DNA of 64,000 nucleotides from the NCBI RefSeq assembly GCF_031846445.1, contig NZ_JAVRHR010000006.1:4908-68907 (forward strand), given 5' to 3'. A model generated the notes under the pieces. That model saw nothing but the letters and a program-made list of their open reading frames with translations, did not search any database and was not told the DNA's origin. Source of the stretch: Croceitalea rosinachiae (lineage in GTDB: Bacteria > Bacteroidota > Bacteroidia > Flavobacteriales > Flavobacteriaceae). The translations under genes were made by a program, and so were the position numbers. This document shows positions 1 to 10,056 of this stretch, one piece after another; the stretch's first letter is position 1; the number at the start of each line of letters is the position of its first letter.

Positions 1-1398
1 AGTGCCTGCGGAAAGCACATTAATCTGATAAGTGGCAAAATCGCCATTATTGGTAAAGCCAATGTTTGTCACTCCAGGATTGTTTACTTCTACCCCAATT
101 CCTGATGGGCCTCCTTGGTTATCAAAAGACTCGGCCTGAACAATGGTGATTCCAGAATCAGAAATCGGCTGGGGAGCATCCAATACGGTTAGTTGAAAAG
201 TCAAAACGTTAGATTCCCCATCGGCGTCAGTAGCAGTTACCGTAATATCATAGGTGCCATTGCCATCACCATTGGCCCCACCTCCATCACCAAATATTGG
301 AGAAAACGTTAAATCAGATTCGTAATCTGTTCCCGTATTGAGTGTATTTGTTTCCGAAAGAAACCCAGAGGCGTCAAAAGGAAACGGGTCTGTTTGCGGA
401 CTGACGTTTGTACTTTCCAAAAGTTGGGGTTCCGTAGAGGAGGAGGATATGGATACCGATGTCAAGTTTCCATCTACGTCGGACACATCAATAATATCGG
501 ATAGGTTTAAGCTTTGCCCTTCAGTAACGATCTGGTCTGCTATCGCAGCTATCGCAGGAGCCGAATTCACTGGAACCGCATTGACCGTAATTGTCTCGGT
601 AGCTGTATCAGTGCCACCATCTTGATCGGTAACCGTTAGGGTAATGGTATATTCCCCTGGATTGATATAAGTATTGGAAGCGGTTATTCCTGTATCACTA
701 TTGCCATCCCCAAAGTCCCAGGAATACGAAGCTAAATTGGTCCCATCTTCTGGGTCAGAAGAACCATTTGCATCCACATTAACTAATAGCTGAGCATCCC
801 CTGAGGTTGGCGTAGCCATAAAACTAGCTGTGGGGTCTTGGTTAACGTTTCCCACCGTTATACTAGCACCTGTAGCCGTACCTAAAACACTGTTAGCTTC
901 AAAAGTCATGATTGACGCGGGAAGGTTAGGGCTTAAAACAAAATCCAAGGATGATGTGCCAGGTCCTATTGCAGTAAACTGAATTTCCAAAAAATTGAAA
1001 CTTGCAACTGGGAAATTGAAAAAAGTACTAGCTGCGTAATCTATAGTCCCAGCACTGTTATCGAAAACTTCTGGAACTAAGGGAATCGACAGACCCTCAC
1101 TCGAACCAAAGGGTGTCAAGTTTGTTACCTCCAAAACAGAAGGGTCAAATAACAAATGAACTTCTGCCAAGTCTATCTGTTGATTTGTAGAAGTTTGGGT
1201 AGAAACCGTCAGCGTAAAAGTATCGCCAACATTACCAGAGTTTGCTGCCTGAGTGATTACAAAGTCGGCCTGTGCATGGGTAATTTGCATACTTATTGTA
1301 AACAATAGGCAGAAAATCCATGACCACTTTTTTGGGTTCCCTATTCTGGATGATTCGTTAGTAAAAAACATAGCAATTGTTGTTAAATGGTTGTTCAT
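1..1398 (-). CDS. Secreted cohesin-PKD-CBM6-like protein, partial (C-terminus beyond window)
   Basis: An open frame of 466 codons runs from an ATG at 1398 off the left edge, so the C-terminus is missing. Residues 15-42 are a signal peptide (KKWSWIFCLLF...THAQA). Residues about 43-165 read as a cohesin-like domain: GDTFTLTVS, then LLFDPSVLEVTNL and a later FLEIQFTAIGPGTSSLDF, the usual cohesin pattern. A PKD domain follows (about 200-275, with the typical YSWDFGDGNSDTG), then a cadherin/Ig-like stretch ending near 385, and then the start of a CBM6-like carbohydrate-binding module (VQAESFDNQGG...GDFATYQINV). It starts 12 bp after the stop of the dockerin-bearing gene, so both are probably co-transcribed. 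A surface scaffold that binds the dockerin protein is the natural inference. Any C-terminal type IX secretion signal or membrane anchor lies outside the window. An alternative ATG exists at residue 10. Confidence 0.8.
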   Translation of the reverse strand, partial: MNNHLTTIAMFFTNESSRIGNPKKWSWIFCLLFTISMQITHAQADFVITQAANSGNVGDTFTLTVSTQTSTNQQIDLAEVHLLFDPSVLEVTNLTPFGSSEGLSIPLVPEVFDNSAGTIDYAASTFFNFPVASFNFLEIQFTAIGPGTSSLDFVLSPNLPASIMTFEANSVLGTATGASITVGNVNQDPTASFMATPTSGDAQLLVNVDANGSSDPEDGTNLASYSWDFGDGNSDTGITASNTYINPGEYTITLTVTDQDGGTDTATETITVNAVPVNSAPAIAAIADQIVTEGQSLNLSDIIDVSDVDGNLTSVSISSSSTEPQLLESTNVSPQTDPFPFDASGFLSETNTLNTGTDYESDLTFSPIFGDGGGANGDGNGTYDITVTATDADGESNVLTFQLTVLDAPQPISDSGITIVQAESFDNQGGPSGIGVEVNNPGVTNIGFTNNGDFATYQINVLSAGT

Positions 1399-1410
1399 TT
1401 TAAGTGTTTT

Positions 1411-4400
1411 TTATTCTGAAGGTTGTTGACCGCTCACATTAAAGTTGGTTGCCAGTATTGAAAAATCGAGGGCAGTAACCGCGCCATCCCCGTTGAAATC
1501 AGCGCCATCATTATACCCAGTATCACCGCTTGAAAGGTTAAATGACGTTGCTAAGGCCGAGAAGTCCAATGCAGTCACTGCATTGTCATTGTTGGCATCC
1601 CCGCCAAGCAATTCACCCACATTAAAGGTGTTACTTCCCTCCACTACCGTTACTTGTTGTACCACTTGTAAATATTTGAGGCTAGTCACCGCCAATTGAT
1701 AGGTCCCCGGAGCAATACCGGTTAGCGTGACTTCTCCCGTGGCAGAACCCGTTGGAGTAAATTCATAGGTTGGCGTAACAGATCCAACAGGATAAAAAGC
1801 AACTTCCATATCAGCAGCTAGGTCCGTTCTTCCCTGTAATGCATAACTGATGGTCACCTCATCCCCGGGAACAAAATTCTCATCATACAATAGGGTGAGT
1901 ACATTAGAGGTTTGGCTCACCTGCTGATCTACTGCATATGGTATGGTAGAGGTAACCGCAATAAATTGGTTCAAGCCCCCATCTTGAGTTCCAGTGGGAT
2001 CACCCGTCGTTACCAACAAAGTAACCGGGATATCTACGGTACCCCCTGCTCCGATAACCGCGGCATAAAGGGTCTTGCCGCTCATCGCTTCATTGGCATA
2101 GTACGTCTCATCTGGCACATTGAACGGTGGATTTCCCGATTGAATGAACAATCTAGAATCCATTTGAAGTAATGAAACATTATCACCGGGGTTACCAGTA
2201 ACCGTTATAATTTGATTCAACTCATTTACCGTTGTAGGGTTTGAACCAAGTCCAGCAAGGGAAATTGATGGAGTTACAGTCGGATTAGGCGCCACCACGG
2301 TTTGGCCTCCACCTAAACTACCATCTTCATAGATATTGCTTATGATAGTTGAGCCATCACTGAAGGTTATAGTTACGGTAGCTCCGGTCAGCTCATATCC
2401 CGAAACACTTCCAGCACCTCCTGCACCAGCGACACCTTGAATACTATTTGGATCAATGTCGACAGAAAAAGTAAAGTTCTCAGCAGCGTTGAAATCGGTA
2501 AAACTCATGCTCAACACATCAAAACCTCCTTCTCTTGGTACGCTAAAAGGATCAACACAATTATCTGTAAAAGGCACCAAGCCTACGGCCGTTGCCAATG
2601 TAGGTTCTGCATTAAAACACTGCGCAGTAGCGTCACCACCACTTCCAACAGGATCCCAAATGATATCTGGTAAAATTGAAGTACTCAAATCTATGGTAAC
2701 CTCGGTAATTTGAACGCTACCTGATGAGGTGTTGGTGATAATGAACTTATCACTGCCACCAAAAGTACTACTGCCCAATCCTGTTTCAGGGGTCACCTCG
2801 ATTAAAGCTGATGGGACCCCGGGCAAGGTATCATCCAGCTCAACCACAATAATATTGGAGGCTTCACTATAAACGCCATTACCATCGGTAGTCACGGCAA
2901 TAAAATGATTTAGTCCACCATCAGGTTGCCCATTTATTCCTAAGGTCTTCGTTAGTACTACTGGAATATTCCCATTACCACTTCCGTCCAAAACAACTGA
3001 ATACAGCTCTTTGGTCATGGCTTCGTTGGCCTCAAAGGGGTCTACGTCATAACCTACTGTTGGATTTCCCGGATCAATATGCAAACGTGCGTCAACACGA
3101 AGCAATAATACAGTAGAACCAGCTGTACCTGTAACCGCTATGTTTTGATTTGTAACATTCGTTGAGGTTGGTGTTGTTAACCCAGCCATCGAAATGGCGG
3201 GCGAAACCAAGGTGTTTTCGGTAACCGTGGTGTTCGAGCCACCTAAGGAGCCTTCGTCCCATAATGTAGAAGTATACGACTGCCCATTGGCAAAGAAAAC
3301 CGTTACCTTGGCTCCAATCAATTCAAATCCAGAAACTGAACCTGAATCACCAGTGCTTAAATCGCCTTTTATGCTCGTGGGATCCATATCGACACCAAAG
3401 GCATAGAGTTCTCCCGGATTAAAATCCGTAAAATCCAATGCCAATCCATCATAACCTTCTTCGTCATTCACTCCATTATGTGGGTTGAAAAAGACGTCTA
3501 CACAATCTTCTGGATCAGGACCCCCATCGCCAGGCACGGTCAAGCCTACTTCAGCTGCAGTATTACCGGCAGTTCCCGTAGTTAAGCATTTGGCACCATT
3601 GTCACCGGCGGTACCCACAGGGTCAAAAACGATATCAAACATATACCCAGTACTGGATTCGATTTCCAAACGGGTGATATCAACACTACCGTTATTCTGT
3701 AACTGGAAGGAGTTATTTCCGAAAGTACTTATATCCAATTCTCCACCGGGGTTAACTGCCAAGAAAGCAGCACCCGTTCCCGTTTGACCAGGGGATACCA
3801 ACCAATTGAAATTCAAGACAGAGGAAGCAGGTGGACTGCAATTATCTGCAACCGAAACCTGCACGGCATAAGGACTTCCAACTGAAGCGCCCCCAGAACC
3901 TCCAACAACCTGTGTGGACTGTTCACCATCTAAAGTTGCTACTGGTTCACCAGTTCCAACAACATCAATTTGTGTCAGGGCAAAACGGTCCACCTTGTGA
4001 CCAGCAGATCGTTCTCCCATTTGAATACTAAAAGTCCCGGCATTAGGGAAATAGGCATATACAGGGAAACCATTGTTGTCAATGGTCTGACCATCCCACT
4101 TATTACCACCTCCACCACTACGGTAGATTTTAAAGAATCCCTGACTCCCTGCATTTTCGTTACCATGGTCAGGCCTGCCCTGTGCATTACCTGCTGGGTA
4201 GTAAATGGTCTTGCCGGCACCACCACCAAGGATTCCTTCAAATTCAGCAGTGCTGGTAAGATTACCCCCTTGCACACAGAAAAAATGAACGTCAGCCGTA
4301 TTGTCTATTTTAAACCAGGTATCGTTTTCCTCTGTAGCATTGGACCCTTGGAACTCAGATTTCATATGAAAACGATAGACTCCAGGTGTGGTAATTTGAA

Positions 4401-7400
4401 CATTATAGGTCAGCACCTGCCCCCCAGTTGCATTACCGAAATTGTTTGCGGAACCGACTAAAAAGCTCGGGGTTCCAGATTCCAAATTCCATCCGCCGGG
4501 AGTCTCAGTAAAATCGGTTTCGGCTTCAATAATCACCAAACCGCTGTCTTCTATAAATGCACCATCAACACCTCCTGTACCTCCTGTTCCCGTTTCCAGG
4601 GTTCCGTTAATAACACCAGTGGCCGAATCTATTGACAAACCTGGTGGTAAATTGGAAGCGGAAAAGGTGAACGAACCGCAATTATCATCATCAACAGCAC
4701 TGACCTGAAGGTTAATACCTTCTCCTTCAACACTGTTTTGAGTTGAAATAGTTGCAATTGTCGGGGGTAAATTACCTGTAAAATTCAAGGCCGTTATTTG
4801 AATACCCTTTAAAGCAGGATTTTCAATGCCATGAATGAATTCCAAATCGATGATGCCGTCGGAGGTCGTAACAAATGAGCGTACGAAAGCACCTTTTGGT
4901 CCTGCAATGGCATAAGGATCCAAATCATCAAAAATAGGTGGTACCACACCATCAACTGAAACGTCAAATACGCGTTGATTTGCTGCTGTAATATCTCCAA
5001 ATAACTCCGCAAACAACAATGTAATTTCTACCTGTGTGCCAGCTTCTACCGGGAATTGCCAGAGCATCTCAGGTATGGATTCTGCATCAAATCGTTCTGT
5101 GTTAAAAATATTTGTGGGAATCTCGGGAAAACCGCCCAACGAAGGATCCGTTATAATAATGGAACCTGGATGTGCGCTTCCAGCGGTTCCTGCGTAGGTG
5201 CTGCCACCTGTGGAATTTGCAGTTAAAAATGTTGAATTTCCCTCTGTACCAAAGTTACCTTCATCAGCGGCCCAATCTGGTGAGGAGCCGTCAGCAGCCC
5301 CTAAAATTGGCCCACCTGCATTCACCCTATAGAGAACTTGTTCAATCCCACCAACAACAGGATTCACCGCCCATGCAAAAATAATGACCTGGGCATCATC
5401 GGTTTCTGCATCACTATCATCCACGGTTATGGTTACATTATAAGGAGAATTCGCAGCTGCCCCAGGTGCAATAGTGCCAAAAATATCTCCGTTGGTAGGT
5501 TCCAAGTCTAGACCAGGAGGTAAGCCTTGTGCGGTATAAATTAAATTTCCGTCTCCACCAGTGGCTGTCACGTCAACCACAGATTCGGTACCTTCGTTAT
5601 TGATTTGGTTGGGAATAGGTGTAACTACAATTGGTCCTCCAGGACCACCTCCATTGTCTTCGAAGGACAATACCTCAATGGCCGAAATTTTACCATTGTT
5701 GACAGAGGCGGGAAGGGAAATGTTCAAGATTCCATCTATAACATTTATATTACTGAATGACTTTATGACTGCCGATAGGGCACCTACCTCCGCATGTATA
5801 TCATAGTTTGAAATAACAGTATTTCCTTCAATAATCACATCGAATATCCTTGATCCATCTCCCCCCTCAGATCCTGCTCCGGGCGCGCCAAAGTATAGCT
5901 CTGTAAAGTAAAGGTTTACCTCGTAAGGTCCAGTACCTGCAACAGGGATTGCATATTCAAGTGCTGCATTAAAACGTTCTGTTTGATACAGAAAATCATC
6001 TGTTGTATTGGCAATAGCAGCTCCACTAGGTCCACCTGAAGGAAATGCCGAACCATTGACAAAAAACTGATCTGCCGACCAGACATCGCCGTTGCCATCC
6101 GTATACCCTGCTCCTCCAGCATTTATTCGAATTTCTTCTGAAGGCAATAGGTCTACGTCAAACTCTACTATGATAATATTGGATACAAGGCTTGATCCAT
6201 TTTCATCTTCTACGACAGCTGCAAATAGGTTATAACCTGCTTCAGGGTCAGAATCAGTTAGGGCAACATTAAAATCAGCTGTAAATGAGTTACTAATTGT
6301 ACTGGTAAATTCATTTATTAAAATCACGCTGTTTACCTCCCAGGGGTCTATGTCATAGCCCACACCCGCATTCGGGCCGTCCAAATCTTCAATAAAAAGG
6401 CCGGCCTCTAATTGCAGTAATCTCACATTCGCCCCTACCGGACCATTTACCGTTATTGTTTGATTTGCATCAGAAGTAACTGACTGATTTTGAACACCTT
6501 CCATTGAAATGGTGGGGGTTTCAAGCAATGCGTTTTTTACAATAACATTGCTCGTGCCTTCATCGCCAGTAATATCTGCAACCAATTCCACTTCCCAGGT
6601 TTCTCCTGTATCAAAAGTGACTGTGACTTTAGCACCAGCCAATTCTAGGCCTGAAACACTACCTGATTCATTCGGGCCAGGAGCGGAACCGCCCTTGATA
6701 CTGATAGGATCAATATCCAACCCAAATTGTAAAACCTCATTTTGTGTAAATTGACCTGAAGTAAAATCTATACTTAGACCATAAAAACCACCTTCATAGG
6801 CATCGGTAAACGTATGGCCCGAAACTCCGGTTGCTGTATCTGTTCCATTATTAGGTGTAAATCCCTTAAATGTCGCATCACCGGCTGATCCATTAGGGTC
6901 AAAGACCACTTCGGGAATAATTGCAGAAGATAAATCAAAAGTGACATTCGTTATTGAGGCCCCATTTGAAGCGGTATTTTCAATATTAAAGGAAGTATTA
7001 CCAAAAGTAGAGCCATTAATGTTACCCGTAGCAACCTCCACAAATGCTGTTGTTTCTGCCGGGTCAACAGTTACTTCAAAATAGTCCCAACTGGTTGCAA
7101 ATTCAGGTGCTGCGCCTGTGGAAGTAGCGATTGTACCCACAGCTAAAGTTGAAGCTGCCCCACCTATATTATAGTTACCTTGTACCACTGTAAGCAAATT
7201 TCCTGTCAAAGTAATAGGATTACCCAAGTTTATCGGCTGCCCACCACCTGTGGCATACTTTGCTTGTACCACCCCAGTAGCAGGGTCTACAGAAAAATAG
7301 AGCTCAATTGCAGATTCATTCAAAATGGAGGCAGGCACATTGATTAATTGATCACTTGCATTTGATCCTCCATTTTCAAAGAACACCTGAAAAGCAACAT

Positions 7401-9765
7401 TACCATTATTATTTCTCAATGTCAATTTTACATAATTGTCTTGGTCTCCGGTACCCATGAAGATACCGTGTGAGGCAAAATTTGCAGGTGCAGCATTGTT
7501 AAAGTAAGGTCCATTGATTTGACCCAAAATCGTAAACGGTCCAGTGTTGGAATCTACCCTTACAGGGAATTGAAAGCCATTTTTCTGAGTATTGACATTA
7601 GTAAAAGCATCTCCACCTCCAACCGAAGGATCCGTATAAATTCCTGCTGTACCACCAAAAACCAATTCATCTCCAGCATCTTCTACCAAAAGAAAATAGT
7701 CATCAACTCCGTTGGTCATGATACCCGTAAAACCAAGACTACCAAAGCCATAGCCTTCAGAGTTAAATAAGTCCAATCGTATTGGTAGTTCGCCATATTC
7801 CCCCAACCCATTGTCGGCATCAAAGCAAAAGGCATCGTCAACATCAAGAATACCATCGTTATCATCATCAATATCGTTCAAGTCTGATCTTTTAAAACCA
7901 TTAAATTCAACTACATCATCAAAATCTGCGGGTTGGCTTGCAGCTGAACATGGATTGGTTTCATTATCAATTTCATCTGCATTGGTATAACCGTCACCAT
8001 CCTCATCTATGGTGTCATCATCTATACCCTCACAATTGCCAAAATCTTGAGGTTCAAATACTGTGATATTATCAGCACCATAGGTAGCGGCCCAGACCGT
8101 TCCTGGGAAAATATCATTATCACCCTGTGCGATTACGTCTAATGGTTGTGACCCAAAACCGGATGCAAATGATGCAGACGAAATACTACAATTATTGATT
8201 GGGTTTGATGGACAGTTCAATGCCACTGTCCCATCTGCATTTAGTTCTACTTGGTAAATATTACCGTTAAAGGATGCTACTAAAAGATAACCCTGAATCG
8301 CTCCGTTAAAATTACTTGCAGTATATTCCGCAATGCCGTTGGTTGAGGGTCCATAATTTGCAATAGTACCATCATCAACGCCCGAGTTTTGAAAATCACC
8401 TTCTACAGGGTTAGCCACTGTAACAGGAGGCCAACTAGCAGGTAGGTTAGAATTGCCAGGGCCATAGAAGGTTCCGTTGTAATACAAACCGGCACCATTG
8501 GGATTCGCTCGAATAGGGGCGGGATGCCCACCATAGTAATCTTTGGTAATTAAGTGTAGCCCGTTTTTGTTGTTTACTTGATCATCGGGAATACCATCAC
8601 TGGCAACAGTTCCATTTAACCCATCGTGCAGCGTGACCGTATTGGGATAGGTAGCTGGATCAGGGCCAACTCCAATTGAACTGTTATTCACCTGGGTAGA
8701 TCCTGGTTCCCCTGAAATGAAATTGTTGGTTACGTCATACGATTCTTCATATTCTGGAAAACCGCCCCATCCGCCATTCGCACCATTATCCACTCCATAA
8801 ACCCTTCCCGATTGGGTTATGACTACATCATATAAATTTCGAAATCCCGAAGCAAATATTTGTACTGGACCGTTTGGGTCTAACATCGCTTGGTTTAGAC
8901 CATCATCACCTCCCCAAGGGTCCGGATGGTCATTGCCATTAGCAAGAAGGTCCGCTTTGCTAACATTTTGTAGTGTAGGTAGATTATACTTGTATGAGGT
9001 GCCCTCAGAATCCGTTTTTGTTGACAACGATTCAATAGTAGTTAAATCAATTTCTACAACACAGGCCGAGAGAGCATACTCGGTGGTAAATGCGAAGTTA
9101 TTTGAAGGTGATCCAGCATTGGTATGACCGCCAACCGCCAAATATAACGTATTGCTAACCTCGTTTATCTGTATTCCATTAACTGCATGATTCTCTTCAG
9201 ATCTTGGTAAACCCCTTACCAAGTCAATTTTCGTCCATCCTGCACATTGGCCTGAACCGTTTATACCTCCCGTACATTCCAGTTTTGATAAAACTCCAGA
9301 ATTGGTGTCTAGTCCGATATCATTACCTCCACCTCCAGCACCTATTCGAGGATCACTTGAACTCACATATAAAATAGGGTTTGATACTGTACCGGTTAGA
9401 AAAATACCTGTAATCTGCCTATTGTTATTACTTGAACTTGAGCCATTGTCATTATGATTAGGTATTCCTTTTACTAAATCAATAAGCTCGGTATTTGTGA
9501 CTTCGTAGTCATCTGGACCGTTACGTACAATGGTATATGCATAAATATTGCCATTTTGTTGAGATACATACAATCTATCATCTGGTCCAAATTGAAGTGA
9601 AGTTGGATTGTTTGATGATTCTCCAGATAGACCACTTGAGCCAAAACTTATTTGGGCGTTAACTTCCAGGATGTTGAAAAAGGTGAACAATAGAATAAAG
9701 AAAATCAGACTAAAAAAAGTCCGTGAATTTTCTTTGATAAGGTTGTGTTTATTTGATTTAGCCAT
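1411..9765 (-). CDS. Giant secreted modular protein: sugar-dehydrogenase-like propeller, lectin, malectin and Ig-like modules, C-terminal dockerin
   Basis: 2784 aa. Residues 1-38 are a signal peptide ending VNAQ. About 39-575 is a PQQ-type glucose/sorbosone dehydrogenase-like beta-propeller (FGPDDRLYVSQQNGNIYAY; IFASGFRNLYDVV). About 579-651 holds acidic thrombospondin-3-like calcium repeats (DEDGDGYTNADE, DIDDDNDGILDVDD). About 659-896 resembles a concanavalin-like lectin. A module of about 300 residues occurs three times (about 906-1205, 1998-2315, 2319-2626). Malectin-like domains lie at about 1211-1371 and 1476-1662 (both start R-NAGG). Ig-like (He_PIG) domains lie at 1376-1462 and 1667-1989, the second split by a carbohydrate-binding-like domain (1734-1936). 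The C-terminus (2721-2780) is a type I dockerin with two calcium loops, GDANNDNAVTALDF and DFNGDGAVTALDF. No type IX sorting domain follows. Whether the propeller is catalytic is unknown. Probably binds or oxidises polysaccharide at the cell surface. Confidence 0.85.
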   Translation of the reverse strand: MAKSNKHNLIKENSRTFFSLIFFILLFTFFNILEVNAQISFGSSGLSGESSNNPTSLQFGPDDRLYVSQQNGNIYAYTIVRNGPDDYEVTNTELIDLVKGIPNHNDNGSSSSNNNRQITGIFLTGTVSNPILYVSSSDPRIGAGGGGNDIGLDTNSGVLSKLECTGGINGSGQCAGWTKIDLVRGLPRSEENHAVNGIQINEVSNTLYLAVGGHTNAGSPSNNFAFTTEYALSACVVEIDLTTIESLSTKTDSEGTSYKYNLPTLQNVSKADLLANGNDHPDPWGGDDGLNQAMLDPNGPVQIFASGFRNLYDVVITQSGRVYGVDNGANGGWGGFPEYEESYDVTNNFISGEPGSTQVNNSSIGVGPDPATYPNTVTLHDGLNGTVASDGIPDDQVNNKNGLHLITKDYYGGHPAPIRANPNGAGLYYNGTFYGPGNSNLPASWPPVTVANPVEGDFQNSGVDDGTIANYGPSTNGIAEYTASNFNGAIQGYLLVASFNGNIYQVELNADGTVALNCPSNPINNCSISSASFASGFGSQPLDVIAQGDNDIFPGTVWAATYGADNITVFEPQDFGNCEGIDDDTIDEDGDGYTNADEIDNETNPCSAASQPADFDDVVEFNGFKRSDLNDIDDDNDGILDVDDAFCFDADNGLGEYGELPIRLDLFNSEGYGFGSLGFTGIMTNGVDDYFLLVEDAGDELVFGGTAGIYTDPSVGGGDAFTNVNTQKNGFQFPVRVDSNTGPFTILGQINGPYFNNAAPANFASHGIFMGTGDQDNYVKLTLRNNNGNVAFQVFFENGGSNASDQLINVPASILNESAIELYFSVDPATGVVQAKYATGGGQPINLGNPITLTGNLLTVVQGNYNIGGAASTLAVGTIATSTGAAPEFATSWDYFEVTVDPAETTAFVEVATGNINGSTFGNTSFNIENTASNGASITNVTFDLSSAIIPEVVFDPNGSAGDATFKGFTPNNGTDTATGVSGHTFTDAYEGGFYGLSIDFTSGQFTQNEVLQFGLDIDPISIKGGSAPGPNESGSVSGLELAGAKVTVTFDTGETWEVELVADITGDEGTSNVIVKNALLETPTISMEGVQNQSVTSDANQTITVNGPVGANVRLLQLEAGLFIEDLDGPNAGVGYDIDPWEVNSVILINEFTSTISNSFTADFNVALTDSDPEAGYNLFAAVVEDENGSSLVSNIIIVEFDVDLLPSEEIRINAGGAGYTDGNGDVWSADQFFVNGSAFPSGGPSGAAIANTTDDFLYQTERFNAALEYAIPVAGTGPYEVNLYFTELYFGAPGAGSEGGDGSRIFDVIIEGNTVISNYDIHAEVGALSAVIKSFSNINVIDGILNISLPASVNNGKISAIEVLSFEDNGGGPGGPIVVTPIPNQINNEGTESVVDVTATGGDGNLIYTAQGLPPGLDLEPTNGDIFGTIAPGAAANSPYNVTITVDDSDAETDDAQVIIFAWAVNPVVGGIEQVLYRVNAGGPILGAADGSSPDWAADEGNFGTEGNSTFLTANSTGGSTYAGTAGSAHPGSIIITDPSLGGFPEIPTNIFNTERFDAESIPEMLWQFPVEAGTQVEITLLFAELFGDITAANQRVFDVSVDGVVPPIFDDLDPYAIAGPKGAFVRSFVTTSDGIIDLEFIHGIENPALKGIQITALNFTGNLPPTIATISTQNSVEGEGINLQVSAVDDDNCGSFTFSASNLPPGLSIDSATGVINGTLETGTGGTGGVDGAFIEDSGLVIIEAETDFTETPGGWNLESGTPSFLVGSANNFGNATGGQVLTYNVQITTPGVYRFHMKSEFQGSNATEENDTWFKIDNTADVHFFCVQGGNLTSTAEFEGILGGGAGKTIYYPAGNAQGRPDHGNENAGSQGFFKIYRSGGGGNKWDGQTIDNNGFPVYAYFPNAGTFSIQMGERSAGHKVDRFALTQIDVVGTGEPVATLDGEQSTQVVGGSGGASVGSPYAVQVSVADNCSPPASSVLNFNWLVSPGQTGTGAAFLAVNPGGELDISTFGNNSFQLQNNGSVDITRLEIESSTGYMFDIVFDPVGTAGDNGAKCLTTGTAGNTAAEVGLTVPGDGGPDPEDCVDVFFNPHNGVNDEEGYDGLALDFTDFNPGELYAFGVDMDPTSIKGDLSTGDSGSVSGFELIGAKVTVFFANGQSYTSTLWDEGSLGGSNTTVTENTLVSPAISMAGLTTPTSTNVTNQNIAVTGTAGSTVLLLRVDARLHIDPGNPTVGYDVDPFEANEAMTKELYSVVLDGSGNGNIPVVLTKTLGINGQPDGGLNHFIAVTTDGNGVYSEASNIIVVELDDTLPGVPSALIEVTPETGLGSSTFGGSDKFIITNTSSGSVQITEVTIDLSTSILPDIIWDPVGSGGDATAQCFNAEPTLATAVGLVPFTDNCVDPFSVPREGGFDVLSMSFTDFNAAENFTFSVDIDPNSIQGVAGAGGAGSVSGYELTGATVTITFSDGSTIISNIYEDGSLGGGQTVVAPNPTVTPSISLAGLGSNPTTVNELNQIITVTGNPGDNVSLLQMDSRLFIQSGNPPFNVPDETYYANEAMSGKTLYAAVIGAGGTVDIPVTLLVTTGDPTGTQDGGLNQFIAVTSTIPYAVDQQVSQTSNVLTLLYDENFVPGDEVTISYALQGRTDLAADMEVAFYPVGSVTPTYEFTPTGSATGEVTLTGIAPGTYQLAVTSLKYLQVVQQVTVVEGSNTFNVGELLGGDANNDNAVTALDFSALATSFNLSSGDTGYNDGADFNGDGAVTALDFSILATNFNVSGQQPSE

Positions 9766-10005
9766 TATTAAAGGTTTGTAGGGTGCGGTTATTATTTTGA
9801 TTTATTGCAGTTTTCGGAAAAGCTAAGTAGCAGAGAATTTAAGTCAACAAAATCGACTTCAAACTACTTCTATGACCAATAGAAGGATTCGAAAAAACTT
9901 GCCCCATTCCGCTGGGGTGTTGACAACTGGTAAGTAATAAATCCCAGTTTATGGTTACAACAAAGCTTTTGAATTTGATATTGGGAATAATAACCCCAAG
10001 CAAGA

Positions 10006-10025
10006 AACCAATTGAACAATTGGTT
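10006..10025. promoter_or_regulatory. Perfect 9-bp inverted repeat, candidate operator
   Basis: The sequence AACCAATTGAACAATTGGTT is a 9-bp perfect inverted repeat with a 2-nt centre. It lies about 240 bp upstream of the dockerin-protein start. There is no T-tract on either side, so a regulator-binding site is likelier than a terminator. The regulator is not identifiable here. Confidence 0.4.
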
Positions 10026-10056
10026 CGAGAGTAAAATTTAATCATAACGTCTTTTT

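Noticed and set aside
3970..4461. 163-codon plus-strand frame within the giant dockerin gene
   Set aside because: Lies antisense to a conserved carbohydrate-binding-like domain; its protein has no family features and codon use follows the other strand.
9839..10045. 68-codon minus-strand frame upstream of the dockerin gene
   Set aside because: No recognisable domain or leader; covers the first palindrome; looks like non-coding DNA.
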